Part shown: positions 26,721 to 35,920 of the stretch, in pieces
Layout: each line of letters opens with the position of its first letter
How positions within the stretch are numbered: the stretch's first letter is position 1
Assembly: GCA_027484315.1 (NCBI GenBank)
Contig: JAIXTE010000017.1
Span: forward strand, 1-56,644
Length of the DNA stretch: 56,644 nucleotides
Direction of reading: 5' to 3'
Source: Burkholderiales bacterium
Lineage (GTDB): Bacteria > Pseudomonadota > Gammaproteobacteria > Burkholderiales > Burkholderiaceae_B
The notes under the pieces: generated by a model
Seen by the model: the letters and a program-made list of their open reading frames with translations, nothing else
Databases searched by the model: none
Told to the model about the DNA's origin: nothing
Program-made: the position numbers and the translations under genes

Positions 26721-28088
26721 ATGTTGAAGTTTCAAGCAAAACTCACAGCACTGGCTCTGACAAGCCTGTTCGCTGTTGGCGCCGCGCAAGCGGCAGTCAG
26801 CCCGCAGGAAGCAGCAAAGCTGGGCACAAGCCTGACGGAATTTGGTGGTGAGAAAGCTGGCAACGCCGCCGGCACCATTCCGGCGTATACGGGTGGTTTG
26901 ACCAAGGCACCTGCTGGCTACAAAGCCGGCCAACACCTGGTTGATCCGTTTGCCAACGAAAAGCCTTTGTTCACCATTACTGGTGCCAACGTTGACAAGT
27001 ACAAGGCCAACTTGTCACCAGGCCAGCTGGAAATGTTGAAAAAGTACCCCACATTCAAAATGAATGTGTACCCGACGCACCGCAGCACGGCCTATCCCAA
27101 GAAAGTACTGGATGCCGCCAAGAAAAATGCGACCAACGCCAAGACTGATAACAACGGCAACACCGTGGTCAATTTTGAGCAGGCCATTCCATTCCCGATT
27201 CCACAGAACGGCGTGGAAGTAATCTGGAACCACTTGACCCGCTACCGCGGCGGTGCAGCCAAGCGTGATTTCGTTCAGGTTCCTGTTGAACGCGATGGCA
27301 CCTTCATCATTAACCGCATTGAAGACACCCTGGTGTTTCCACGCAACTTGCCCAATTTTTTCAAGGCTGGTGAAGATGAAAACATCAACTTCTACTTTTA
27401 CCAAATCCTGAAAAGCCCGGTTTCTGTATCTGGCAACGTGCTGCTGGTGCACGACACACTGGACCAAGTGACAGAAGGTCGCCGCGCCTGGCAATACAAC
27501 GCGGGTCAGCGTCGTGTTCGCCGCGCACCACAGGTGGCTTATGACTCACCAGGAACCGCAGCTGACGGCTTGCGCACAACCGACAACTATGACCTGTACA
27601 ACGGTGCACCTGACCGTTACGAGTGGAAGTTGAAGGGCAAAAAGGAAATGTACATTCCTTACAACAGCTATCGCCTGGCCAACAACAAGCTGACCTACAA
27701 GGAAATTCACCAGCCACTGCACATGAATCCAGAAGTGCTGCGCTATGAATTGCACCGCGTTTGGGAAGTGGAAGCCACGTTGAAGAGCGATGCACGTCAC
27801 ATTTACGCCAAGCGCGTATTCTTCATTGACGAAGACAACTGGCAAGCTTCTGTTATCGACCACTACGATGGCAAAGGCGCTTTGTGGCGCGTGGCTGAAG
27901 CCCACAACATCCAGTACTACAACGAAATGGTGCCGTTCTACGCCGCCGAAGCGTTGTATGACCTGCAAGCTGGCCGCTACCTCACCATTGGTCTGACCAA
28001 TGAAGCAGCCCAGCCGTTCGTGTTTGACTTCACACCAGACCGCGCTAACTACACCCCAGCCGGCCTGCGTCGACTCGGCGTTCAGTAA
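26721..28088 (+). CDS. DUF1329 family periplasmic protein
   Basis: A 455-residue exported protein; the signal peptide ends near AQAAV. The body contains NAAGTIPAYTGGL, FPIPQNGVEVIWNH, QRRVRRAPQVAYD and VYLP-type segments characteristic of DUF1329, a family with a predicted LolA/LolB-like fold that could carry lipids across the periplasm. It begins 27 bases after the DUF1302 gene with a good GGAGG site and is presumably co-expressed with it. A strong terminator follows. Confidence 0.9.
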   Translation: MLKFQAKLTALALTSLFAVGAAQAAVSPQEAAKLGTSLTEFGGEKAGNAAGTIPAYTGGLTKAPAGYKAGQHLVDPFANEKPLFTITGANVDKYKANLSPGQLEMLKKYPTFKMNVYPTHRSTAYPKKVLDAAKKNATNAKTDNNGNTVVNFEQAIPFPIPQNGVEVIWNHLTRYRGGAAKRDFVQVPVERDGTFIINRIEDTLVFPRNLPNFFKAGEDENINFYFYQILKSPVSVSGNVLLVHDTLDQVTEGRRAWQYNAGQRRVRRAPQVAYDSPGTAADGLRTTDNYDLYNGAPDRYEWKLKGKKEMYIPYNSYRLANNKLTYKEIHQPLHMNPEVLRYELHRVWEVEATLKSDARHIYAKRVFFIDEDNWQASVIDHYDGKGALWRVAEAHNIQYYNEMVPFYAAEALYDLQAGRYLTIGLTNEAAQPFVFDFTPDRANYTPAGLRRLGVQ

Positions 28089-28103
28089 TAGCTAGTGGTA
28101 TTG

Positions 28104-28139
28104 GGCTACAAGGGGTCAAGCGCCCTTTGTAGCCTTTTT
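28104..28139 (+). terminator. Strong intrinsic terminator after DUF1329 gene
   Basis: GGCTACAAGGG pairs with CCCTTTGTAGCC (28104-28115 with 28123-28134, one bulge) around a 7-base loop, followed by five T residues. It separates the DUF1302-DUF1329 pair from the YCF48-like and RND genes. Confidence 0.88.
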
Positions 28140-28158
28140 CAATTTCAAAGGACATGTC

Positions 28159-29331
28159 ATGTTTCTCCGGAATCGTTTTCCCAGCAGAACCACCGCGTCG
28201 CTGCTGGTTGGTGCTGGCTTGGCTGCGGGCCTGTTGGCCTATGGCAGCGTGTCAACAGCCAAAATTGACCTGCTTCAAATTCCAGCCATTCCCAGTGTCA
28301 ATGCCACACGCTCCTTGTTGCTCGATGTAGAACGGGTTGGTAAAAACCTGTTTGCTGCGGGTGAATTTGGTCAGGTTCTGAAGAGCGAAGACAATGGTGC
28401 AACCTGGACGCCAGGAAAGGTACCTACGTCCATTACATTGACTTCTGTTGCGTTTGCGAACGATGCGCTGGGTTATGCCGTTGGCCACGATGGTGTGGTG
28501 CTGAAAACCGAAGATGGTGGCGCCAACTGGGCCAAGCTGATTGATGGCAACGCGATCAACAAGTTTGTATTGGATTCATTGCAGGCCAAGGCAGATGCGC
28601 TTCAGGAAGAGGTTGACAGCCTGCCCGAGAATGCCAAGCCCGAAACCCGCGAAGCCATGGAAGTGGCTGCAGAAGAGGCCGCCTTTCTGGTTGATACAGC
28701 TCAAGGTGATATCGAAGTAGGTCCTTCCAAGCCATTGCTGGATGTGGTGGTCAATGCCAATGGAACGGTGTTTGTAGTGGGCGCATATGGCCAATTGTTG
28801 AAAAGCGCTGACAAAGGCGCCAACTGGACCTACCTGGGCGACCGCATCAACAACCCGAACAACTACCATTTGAACACATTGCTGCTGAGCAAAACCGGTG
28901 AAATCTGGTTGGCTGGCGAGCAGGGTACCGTGTTGGTCAGTGCGGATGAAGGCGAAAGCTGGACATCCCGAAAGATTGATTACGATGGCTCCATTTTTGC
29001 GTTGGTTGAGCTGCCTGAAACCCGAACTGTAGTGGCAGTAGGCTTGCGTGGGCATTTGTTCCGTTTGCCATTTGGAACCGACGCCTGGCAGGAAGTGAAA
29101 ACCAATTTGCGTGAAACTTTCAGCGGTGCGACTGTGCTTGCAGATGGTTCAGCAGTTGTGGTGGGTTCTCGGGGCATTTTAGCGCGCAGCACCGACGACT
29201 TCCAAACGCTCCAGGTCACACGCCGTGCCGACAAATTGCCGTCGGCCAGTGTCGTTCAGTTGAACGATCAGGAAATTTTGTTGACGGGCCTGCGCGGTTT
29301 CAAAACCCTGTCCTTGTCTGAATTCAAATAA
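28159..29331 (+). CDS. YCF48/BNR-like beta-propeller protein
   Basis: A 390-residue exported protein with an N-terminal hydrophobic signal (about residues 13-35). Repeated propeller motifs follow: LKSEDNGATWTP, LKTEDGGANWAK, LKSADKGANWTYLG, VSADEGESWTSR and LARSTDDFQTLQV. These are Asp-box repeats of the kind seen in photosystem assembly factor YCF48/HCF136 and sialidases. A helical insert (about 140-170) interrupts the propeller. In this conserved cluster it is the usual periplasmic partner of the RND protein encoded 18 bases downstream. Confidence 0.87.
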   Translation: MFLRNRFPSRTTASLLVGAGLAAGLLAYGSVSTAKIDLLQIPAIPSVNATRSLLLDVERVGKNLFAAGEFGQVLKSEDNGATWTPGKVPTSITLTSVAFANDALGYAVGHDGVVLKTEDGGANWAKLIDGNAINKFVLDSLQAKADALQEEVDSLPENAKPETREAMEVAAEEAAFLVDTAQGDIEVGPSKPLLDVVVNANGTVFVVGAYGQLLKSADKGANWTYLGDRINNPNNYHLNTLLLSKTGEIWLAGEQGTVLVSADEGESWTSRKIDYDGSIFALVELPETRTVVAVGLRGHLFRLPFGTDAWQEVKTNLRETFSGATVLADGSAVVVGSRGILARSTDDFQTLQVTRRADKLPSASVVQLNDQEILLTGLRGFKTLSLSEFK

Positions 29332-29349
29332 AGCGGACGCACACATACA

Positions 29350-31686
29350 ATGACTTCTCCCGACACAAATACCAAAGCGCCATTGGCGGAACGGCTGGTG
29401 TTCAGCAAACGCCCCTTGGTGATGATGCTGATGCTGATCGCAACCCTGTTGCTGGCCTGGCAGGCCACGCAACTCAAGGTGGCAGCCAGCTTTGAAAAAA
29501 TGATCCCCACCAACCACGAGTACGTGGTTAACTTTTTGGCCAATCGGGCCGACCTCACCAGCCTGGGCAACGTGGTACGTGTCACCGTGCAGGTCAAGGA
29601 AGGTGACATATTCAATGCCGAATACCTCGAAACCCTGAAAAAGGTCACCGACAAGGCTTTTTACATTCCGGGGGTGAATCGCCCTGAAATGGCATCGCTG
29701 TGGACCGCCAACGTGCGCTGGACTTCCGTCACGGAAGAAGGGCTGGAAGGCGGTCAGGTGATTCCTGCAACCTACAACGGCGATGCCGAAAGCATTGCAC
29801 TGGTGCGCCAGAACGTGGAGCTTTCCGGGCAAATTGGCCGTTTGGTCGGCAACGATTTCAAAAGCACCGTGGTCTACATGCCTTTGCTGGAAATTAACCC
29901 CGAAACTGGGCAAAGGCTGGATTACAAAGAATTTTCCGAGCGCATTGAATCTGAACTTCGCAACGAATTCAACTCTGACAAAATCGAAATTCGGGTAACC
30001 GGTTTTGCAAAAATTGTGGGCGACCTGATTGAAGGTGCCGGCCAGATCGTGCTGTTCTTCGGCCTTGCCTTGCTGATTACCATGCTGATGATGTATTGGT
30101 ATTCGCGCAGTTTGAAAAGTACCTTTGCCACCATTGCTTGCTCAATCGTGGCCGTCATCTGGCAGCTGGGTTTTTTGAATCTCCTGGGCTTGGGGCTTGA
30201 TCCTTACTCCATGCTGGTTCCTTTCCTGGTGTTTGCAATTGGCGTTAGCCACGGTGTCCAGGTGGTCAGCGCAATTGCGCTGAAGCAGGGTGAGGGCTAC
30301 AACAAGTTGGACTCAGCAAGCCTGGCCTTTCGCGGTTTGTATGTCGCAGGCCTGACTGCCTTGCTGACCGATGGTTTTGGTTTCGCTACCTTGGTCATTA
30401 TTGATATTCCTGTGATTCGTGACCTGGCTGTTGGCGCTTCTGTTGGTGTGGCAGTCATTATCTTGACCAACCTGGTTCTGCTGCCCCTGATCATGAGCTA
30501 CATCGGTGTGGATGAAAAAGCCATCCAGGTGCTGCGTGCATCCGAGTCCAGTGACAACAAGTTATTACGCTTTTTGTCCGGATTTGCCAAACCAAAAATG
30601 GCCACTATCGCCTTGGTATTTGGTGTTGCTTTGTTGGGTGTGGGGCTGTGGGGCAACGCCAATGTACAAATTGGTGACCTGGACAAAGGCGCGCCTGAAT
30701 TGCGTCCTGATTCCCGCTATAACCTCGACAGCGTTTACTTCAGCAACAACTACTCCACCAGCACCGATGTGTTCGTGGTCATGGTTGAAACCGAAACGGA
30801 TGGTTGTATCAAGTACAACACACTGGCTGCAGTGGACTTGTTCCAGTGGACCATTGAACAAGTGCCTGGCGTACAAAGCAGTATTTCACTGGCCGACCGC
30901 TCCAAGTTCGTCATTAGCGCCTACAGTGAAGGCGACCTGAAGTGGATGACATTGAACCGCAACCAGTTCGTTTTGAACGGCACCATCAGCGGCATGAATT
31001 TGTCTGATGGCTTGTTCAGCTCCGACTGTTCGTTCATGCCGATTGTTGTGTTCCTTGAAGATCACAAGGCCGACACGCTCAAGCGCGTGGTTGCCGCTGC
31101 GGAAGATTTCATTGCCAAAAATGACACCGGCGATGCAGTGTTCAAGCTCGCTGCAGGCAACGCTGGTATTGAGGCTGCGACCAACGAAGTGGTGGACCGT
31201 GCCCAGGTTGAAATGCTGGTGTGGGTCTATTCGATCGTGGGTTTCCTGGTGTGGGTGGCATTCCGTTCTGTGCGCACTGTGATCTGTATTATCGCGCCGC
31301 TGGCACTGACCTCGCTCTTGTGTTCTGCACTCATGGTGGTGTTGGGCATTGGCGTGAAGGTGGCTACATTGCCCGTGATTTCCCTGGGTGTAGGCATTGG
31401 TGTGGATTACGGTATTTACATCTACGGCAAGCTTGAAGAGTATTTGAAACAAGGCAAGCCATTCGCAGAGGCTTACTTTGAAACCTTGAAGTCCACCGGT
31501 AAGGCCGTGGTGTTTACAGGGATGACCTTGGGTATTGGTGTCGCAACCTGGGCATTCTCACCCATCAAGTTCCAAGCCGACATGGGCCTGTTGCTCACTT
31601 TCATGTTCTTGTGGAACATGGTGGGTGCGGTGGTGTTCTTGCCGGCACTGGCTTACTTCCTTGAACGTCGGGGCAAAGCAGCCTGA
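29350..31686 (+). CDS. RND/MMPL-family transporter
   Basis: A 778-residue inner-membrane protein with two repeats of one helix, a large periplasmic domain and five further helices, the RND/MMPL layout. Conserved segments include FLVFAIGVSHGVQ in the first half and SLGVGIGVDYGIYIYGKL in the second, each followed by the GLTALLTDGFGFA or FTGMTLGIGVATW helix. Proteins of this branch export lipids or other hydrophobic molecules. With DUF1302 (outer membrane), DUF1329 (periplasm) and the YCF48-like protein it could form a route across the envelope. The substrate is unknown. Confidence 0.9.
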   Translation: MTSPDTNTKAPLAERLVFSKRPLVMMLMLIATLLLAWQATQLKVAASFEKMIPTNHEYVVNFLANRADLTSLGNVVRVTVQVKEGDIFNAEYLETLKKVTDKAFYIPGVNRPEMASLWTANVRWTSVTEEGLEGGQVIPATYNGDAESIALVRQNVELSGQIGRLVGNDFKSTVVYMPLLEINPETGQRLDYKEFSERIESELRNEFNSDKIEIRVTGFAKIVGDLIEGAGQIVLFFGLALLITMLMMYWYSRSLKSTFATIACSIVAVIWQLGFLNLLGLGLDPYSMLVPFLVFAIGVSHGVQVVSAIALKQGEGYNKLDSASLAFRGLYVAGLTALLTDGFGFATLVIIDIPVIRDLAVGASVGVAVIILTNLVLLPLIMSYIGVDEKAIQVLRASESSDNKLLRFLSGFAKPKMATIALVFGVALLGVGLWGNANVQIGDLDKGAPELRPDSRYNLDSVYFSNNYSTSTDVFVVMVETETDGCIKYNTLAAVDLFQWTIEQVPGVQSSISLADRSKFVISAYSEGDLKWMTLNRNQFVLNGTISGMNLSDGLFSSDCSFMPIVVFLEDHKADTLKRVVAAAEDFIAKNDTGDAVFKLAAGNAGIEAATNEVVDRAQVEMLVWVYSIVGFLVWVAFRSVRTVICIIAPLALTSLLCSALMVVLGIGVKVATLPVISLGVGIGVDYGIYIYGKLEEYLKQGKPFAEAYFETLKSTGKAVVFTGMTLGIGVATWAFSPIKFQADMGLLLTFMFLWNMVGAVVFLPALAYFLERRGKAA

Positions 31687-31692
31687 CAGTAG

Positions 31693-31718
31693 AAAACGGG
31701 CCCTCGGGCCCGTTTTTT
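31693..31718 (+). terminator. Strong intrinsic terminator after RND gene
   Basis: A GC-rich self-complementary run, AAAACGGGC...GCCCGTTTT with a CCTCGG loop, begins four bases after the stop and merges into six T residues. It ends the envelope module. Confidence 0.92.
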
Positions 31719-31839
31719 CTTTTGAGCCCATTCAATTCGGGGGATGTCCGCATCCCCAACTTCCTTCTGTGCCCCTGTATGGCACATCCCTTCCAAAAGT
31801 TGTTACAGTATTGCAAACACAGTCAAAAGGGGTTTGCAA

Positions 31840-32637
31840 ATGCGTCGGGTTGTATTCAATCAAAAAGGTGGAGTCGGCAAATCCACTATCACCAGCAACC
31901 TGGCTGCCATTTCTGCGCATCAGGGTTTGAAAACCCTGTTGATCGATCTGGATCCCCAAGGCAATTCCACCCAATACATCCTGGGGCGTGATGCAAAGCC
32001 GCTTGACTACACACTGGCTGATTTTTTCGATCAAGCCCTGAATTTCAAGATACGTCCGAAGAAAAGCGCTGAATTTGTGGTGCCCTCTGGCTACGACAAC
32101 CTGGATTTGCTGGCCAGCCACCCCGCCCTTGAAGAGTTGCAGGTCAAGCTGGAATCGCGTTACAAGATTTTCAAGCTGCGCGAAGCGCTGGATGAACTGG
32201 GCGGGCAGTACGACCGGGTTTACATCGACACGCCACCTGCATTGAATTTCTTTTCCCGTTCTGCCTTGATCGCAGCCGACAGCGTACTGATTCCATTCGA
32301 CTGTGACGAGTTTTCCCGCCGCGCGCTGTACAACCTGATGGATGCCCTGAACGAAATTCGTGCCGATCACAACCCGTCCCTCGCGGTTGAGGGCATTGTG
32401 GTCAACCAGTTCCAGCCTCGCGCCAGCCTGCCTCAGAAATTGGTGGCTGAGCTACTGGAAGAGGGGCACCCGGTGTTGAACACCTGTTTGTCTTCTTCCG
32501 TCAAAATTCGCGAAAGCCACGAAGCCGCCAAACCGATGATCCACTTCATGCCGGCGCACAAGTTGAGCGTGGAATTCCTCGCCATGCATGCTGAAATTGA
32601 AGCTGCTGCCAGCAAGGGCAAGAAAAAGGTCGCTTGA
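31840..32637 (+). CDS. ParA-family ATPase
   Basis: A 265-residue P-loop ATPase. The deviant Walker A motif is KGGVGKST (residues 9-16), followed by LLIDLDPQGNST and the YIDTPPA switch. C-terminal residues are Lys-rich. The start at 31840 has AAAGGGG eight bases upstream; an earlier in-frame ATG at 31744 was rejected for that reason. No parB or parS-like cluster is nearby, so it is more likely an orphan ParA that positions a protein complex than a replicon partition protein. The same strand continues into the acylase gene. Confidence 0.88.
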   Translation: MRRVVFNQKGGVGKSTITSNLAAISAHQGLKTLLIDLDPQGNSTQYILGRDAKPLDYTLADFFDQALNFKIRPKKSAEFVVPSGYDNLDLLASHPALEELQVKLESRYKIFKLREALDELGGQYDRVYIDTPPALNFFSRSALIAADSVLIPFDCDEFSRRALYNLMDALNEIRADHNPSLAVEGIVVNQFQPRASLPQKLVAELLEEGHPVLNTCLSSSVKIRESHEAAKPMIHFMPAHKLSVEFLAMHAEIEAAASKGKKKVA

Positions 32638-32723
32638 TTCCCGCCCAAAGCCCCCGGCTGTCACATCGCTGAAACTTGTCTGGCGCACACTCTATCCTTC
32701 GATTTCGTTCAAGAGTGTGTGCA

Positions 32724-32846
32724 ATGCGCCAAGCCATGGTGTGGGTCAACAAGCTGGGTGGTCGTGTCAAGGCGGCTCACCAACATCGTCTTCAAAACAA
32801 GTTGCGTAAAAGGCTGGGCAAACTGGTTTCCTACGGCCTTTCCTGA
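32724..32846 (+). other. 40-codon basic ORF in frame with the acylase gene, ended by TGA
   Basis: ATG 32724 opens a 40-codon frame rich in Arg, Lys and Leu, closed by TGA at 32844. Seven codons later, in the same frame, lies the TTG that could start the acylase. Composition continues across the TGA (basic and amphipathic on both sides). It may be a separate peptide, a former N-terminus cut off by a nonsense change, or chance. Bases 32638-32723 show nothing else. Confidence 0.3.
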
Positions 32847-32867
32847 TCAAACAGTAGCAGCGCTGTT

Positions 32868-35162
32868 TTGCTCAAATCCCTTGGCCCCTCAAAAAACCCG
32901 GTTTTGCGCAAACTGGCGCGGGGCTTGGCTCGCCTTTCAAGCCGCATGGGCTGGTTGTCTGTCCGTTACCCCACCTACACTCTCGAAGACCGCCTTGAAC
33001 AATTCAAGGCCATGGATCTCGCTTTTGAGGCGGGTACAAGCATTCGTTTCAATGATTTCTTTGTCCCGTACATCGAATCATCCGCTGACCGTGGCGGGGC
33101 TTATGCACTGGGTTGCATCACCGAATTCCAGCGCGGCCCACAACTGCAGTTTCTAAAGCGGCTTGCACAAGGCCGTTTGTCTGAAATGGGGGGCAGTGGT
33201 TTTGTGGACATGGACCACCTCATTCGCCTGCTCGATTTTGGTCGTGCAGCGCCCGATATATGGGCCGCCATGCCCGAAACCAGCAAGGAATGGGTCGAAG
33301 GCTTTGTAGCCGGTTTGAATTGTGTGCAGGCTCAGCGGGGCCGTGGTGCGGATGAAAAACTTCTTGGCATCCAACCTGAACCGTACACCCCTTTGGATAT
33401 TCTGTTGTTCGGCCGTCTGGCAGGCGCCGATGTCAATTGGCCCATTTATTTCTCGTTGATTGAACACCGGCTTTCCGGCGACTTTGTGCAGTGGTGGAAT
33501 CGTCTTCGGCGTGTCGGTGCCGGGGTGTCCACCAGTTTTGAAGCACCCAATTCGCCCAGGGCCAGTGTGGCCCAGCAAATCGGCAATTTCCTGACCAGTA
33601 TTGCCCGATCAGGCAGCAATTCAATTGTGTTACATGGCACCCGCACGCAAAGCGGTCACCCTTTGATGGTCAATGACCCGCACCTCGGGCAGCACTTGCC
33701 CAATGTGTGGATGATGGTAGGTCTGCGTACGCCCAGCTATCGTTGTGTGGGCTTGATGTTTCCCGGTGTGCCTATTCTCGGCCTGGGTCGAAACCCGACA
33801 TTGGCGTGGGGTGGAACCAATCTGCGCGCCGCCTCTTCTGACCTGGTGCGGCTTGGTGTTGACACAGACAGGTTGACCACAGCCCAAATTGCCAGGATCC
33901 GGGTTCGTTTTTCCTGGACCCGGCAGCGCAAACTGCGATATTCCCCCCATGGCCCTGTCTTGACCGATTGCTCCGCATTGGGCCGCCTGTGTGGGCCAGA
34001 CCACCTCGCCTTGCGATGGGCCGGGCATTGGCCTACTGATGAAATCACCAGCTTTCTGGATGCAATGAAAGCGGGTTCTGTGGCGCAATTGCATGTGGCC
34101 ATGGCTGGGGTTGGGGTCACGCCCTTGAATGTGCTGGGTGCCGACACCCTAGGTAATATTGGCCATGTGCTGGCTGCCACCTTGCCAAAACGTCCAGGTT
34201 TTCCAGAGGACGATTGGGTTCTGGCCGAAGACACGGCACTGGCGCATTGGTCCGTACAAGTGTGTGCCAAAGACTTTCCCAGTGTCATCAACCCTGCGAG
34301 CGGGTTCATCGTGTCCGCCAACAACAGGCCATCCGAGGTCACCGGCCTGGGTTTCCTGTTCAATGGCGATGACCGCGTCATGCGGGCCCGCACCTTGTTC
34401 AACGCGCAACACCGCTTCAGCCCCCAGGCTTTGCTGGATTTGCAACTGGATGTCACCTCTCCCTTGGCTGCAAGGCTGTCCAGTGAACTCGCTGAATTTT
34501 GTCGCCCCTGGATTTCCAGCAGCGAACAGCAGGTCTTTTGCAATTCAATCGACTTGTGGCAGGGCGCCTATACCGCTGACAGCTTTTCAGCGCTTCAATT
34601 CGAGTTTTTATTGACCGCCTTGGTGCGTGAGCTGTCGGTTGTGCGTCACGCGGGTCGCATGCCCGGGTTAATGGAACAATGGGCTTATCTGACAGACTGC
34701 CTGATGGAAGACCTCAGTGCCCTGTCAGATGCCCAGAAAAAAACAACCATACCCCGCTGTGTGGATGAAGCCAATCGTCTTGCACAGCATTGGCAATTGT
34801 GGGGCAACTTGCACAAAATCCGCTTGCGCCATGTGCTGGGTCACATGCCCCTGCTGGGCAAGTTGTTCTCGTCGAAATCCTTTCCTGCTGCGGGTTCCCG
34901 GGAAACCCTGATGAAAAACGCCCACAACCTGATTCGTGGTTTTGATGAAACCAGCTATGGTTCTCAAAGTCGTCACCTCTCAGACCTGTCTGATCTTGAC
35001 GAGAATTATTTCGTGCTGCTCGGTGGTCAGGATGGCTGGGTAGGCAGTCAATTGATGAGCGACCAAATTCCCCTGTGGCAAACTCGCCAAAGCATACAGA
35101 TGCCATTGCGCCCCGAGCGCATTCAAGAACTGTTTCCCCACCACATTGGCGGGTTAGAATAA
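32868..35162 (+). CDS. Penicillin-acylase-family (N-terminal Ser) amidohydrolase
   Basis: A protein of up to 764 residues. The alpha part has GGAYALGCITEFQRGPQLQ and AQGRLSEMGG, matching the family pattern around the alpha-beta interface. The predicted self-cleavage site is RSG-SNSIV, giving Ser250 as the new beta N-terminus and nucleophile (counting from TTG 32868). NDPHLGQHLPNVW and FPGVPILGLGRNPTLAWGGTN follow as in penicillin and acyl-homoserine-lactone acylases. Unlike most relatives there is no evident signal peptide; the N-terminus is basic. The start is uncertain: TTG 32868 or ATG 32946, neither with a clear ribosome-binding site. Confidence 0.82.
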   Translation: MLKSLGPSKNPVLRKLARGLARLSSRMGWLSVRYPTYTLEDRLEQFKAMDLAFEAGTSIRFNDFFVPYIESSADRGGAYALGCITEFQRGPQLQFLKRLAQGRLSEMGGSGFVDMDHLIRLLDFGRAAPDIWAAMPETSKEWVEGFVAGLNCVQAQRGRGADEKLLGIQPEPYTPLDILLFGRLAGADVNWPIYFSLIEHRLSGDFVQWWNRLRRVGAGVSTSFEAPNSPRASVAQQIGNFLTSIARSGSNSIVLHGTRTQSGHPLMVNDPHLGQHLPNVWMMVGLRTPSYRCVGLMFPGVPILGLGRNPTLAWGGTNLRAASSDLVRLGVDTDRLTTAQIARIRVRFSWTRQRKLRYSPHGPVLTDCSALGRLCGPDHLALRWAGHWPTDEITSFLDAMKAGSVAQLHVAMAGVGVTPLNVLGADTLGNIGHVLAATLPKRPGFPEDDWVLAEDTALAHWSVQVCAKDFPSVINPASGFIVSANNRPSEVTGLGFLFNGDDRVMRARTLFNAQHRFSPQALLDLQLDVTSPLAARLSSELAEFCRPWISSSEQQVFCNSIDLWQGAYTADSFSALQFEFLLTALVRELSVVRHAGRMPGLMEQWAYLTDCLMEDLSALSDAQKKTTIPRCVDEANRLAQHWQLWGNLHKIRLRHVLGHMPLLGKLFSSKSFPAAGSRETLMKNAHNLIRGFDETSYGSQSRHLSDLSDLDENYFVLLGGQDGWVGSQLMSDQIPLWQTRQSIQMPLRPERIQELFPHHIGGLE

Positions 35163-35205
35163 TTCCTGAACCGAATTAAACTCCCCTTGCACAGGACGCC
35201 CGCCC

Positions 35206-35829
35206 ATGAAGACCACCATCATCAGCAGCCGCAAAGGCGGTGCCGGTAAAACAACGCTGTCTCTGAACCTGGCTACGATCGCCTGTCAGCAGGGGAAAAA
35301 GAAAGTTGCATTGGTCGATCTCGATCCTCAAGGGTCCAGCCGCTTCTGGGACTCCCTGCGAGAGGCCGATTATCCCGATGTGCGCAAGGTCGGTGTCAAC
35401 GATTTGTTGATTGAGCTGTCAGAGCTGGAAGAGGCAGGTTATGACTTCGTGTTCATCGACATGCCGCCTACCGAGAAGAAATGGATCAAGGATGCCATGA
35501 CTCACGCGGATTTGGTCCTGATTCCCACCAAGGCCAGTCCGTTGGACATTCACAGCGCCAGCAGTTCGCTGGAATGGGCATCCGATGCAGGAACCAAGGT
35601 GTCCTGGGTAATCAATGGTGCTTCGGTACTCAGCAGCACGCCTGAAATTGTCTTCGAGCAGTTGAAGGCCACGGCCAAAGTCTGCAAAACCATTGTTCAT
35701 GAACGCAATGATTTCGTCATCAGCGTGGGTTTGGGCAAGTCAGTCACCGAGTTTGCGCCAAACTCCAAGGCCGCTGCCGAAATAGACAGTTTGTGGCGTG
35801 AGGTGCGCAGTTTGCTTGGGCGAACCTGA
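35206..35829 (+). CDS. Second ParA-family ATPase
   Basis: A compact 207-residue ParA/MinD-type ATPase with KGGAGKTT (residues 10-17), VALVDLDPQGSS and FIDMPPTEKKW. It lacks the N-terminal DNA-binding extension of plasmid ParA proteins, as do small ParA-like ATPases that distribute chemoreceptors, storage granules or carboxysomes. It follows the acylase gene by 43 bases and precedes a receiver-like gene. It is clearly different from the ParA protein encoded at 31840. Confidence 0.88.
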   Translation: MKTTIISSRKGGAGKTTLSLNLATIACQQGKKKVALVDLDPQGSSRFWDSLREADYPDVRKVGVNDLLIELSELEEAGYDFVFIDMPPTEKKWIKDAMTHADLVLIPTKASPLDIHSASSSLEWASDAGTKVSWVINGASVLSSTPEIVFEQLKATAKVCKTIVHERNDFVISVGLGKSVTEFAPNSKAAAEIDSLWREVRSLLGRT

Positions 35830-35920
35830 TCCCCAAGAATTTGCACCAAAAAAGGCCTTAAATCAGGCCCCCGTGTTGGCACTGAAATTGCTAAACAGTG
35901 CCTAAACAAGGGGGGAACAA

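Noticed and set aside
32844..32846. TGA before the acylase read as selenocysteine
   Set aside because: No SECIS-like hairpin was evident and a Ser or Cys redox position is not expected here in this family.
32719..33156. 145-codon plus-strand frame overlapping the acylase start
   Set aside because: It overlaps the acylase in another frame, is Trp/Ser/Pro/Cys rich without a fold, and the acylase frame has clear family motifs.
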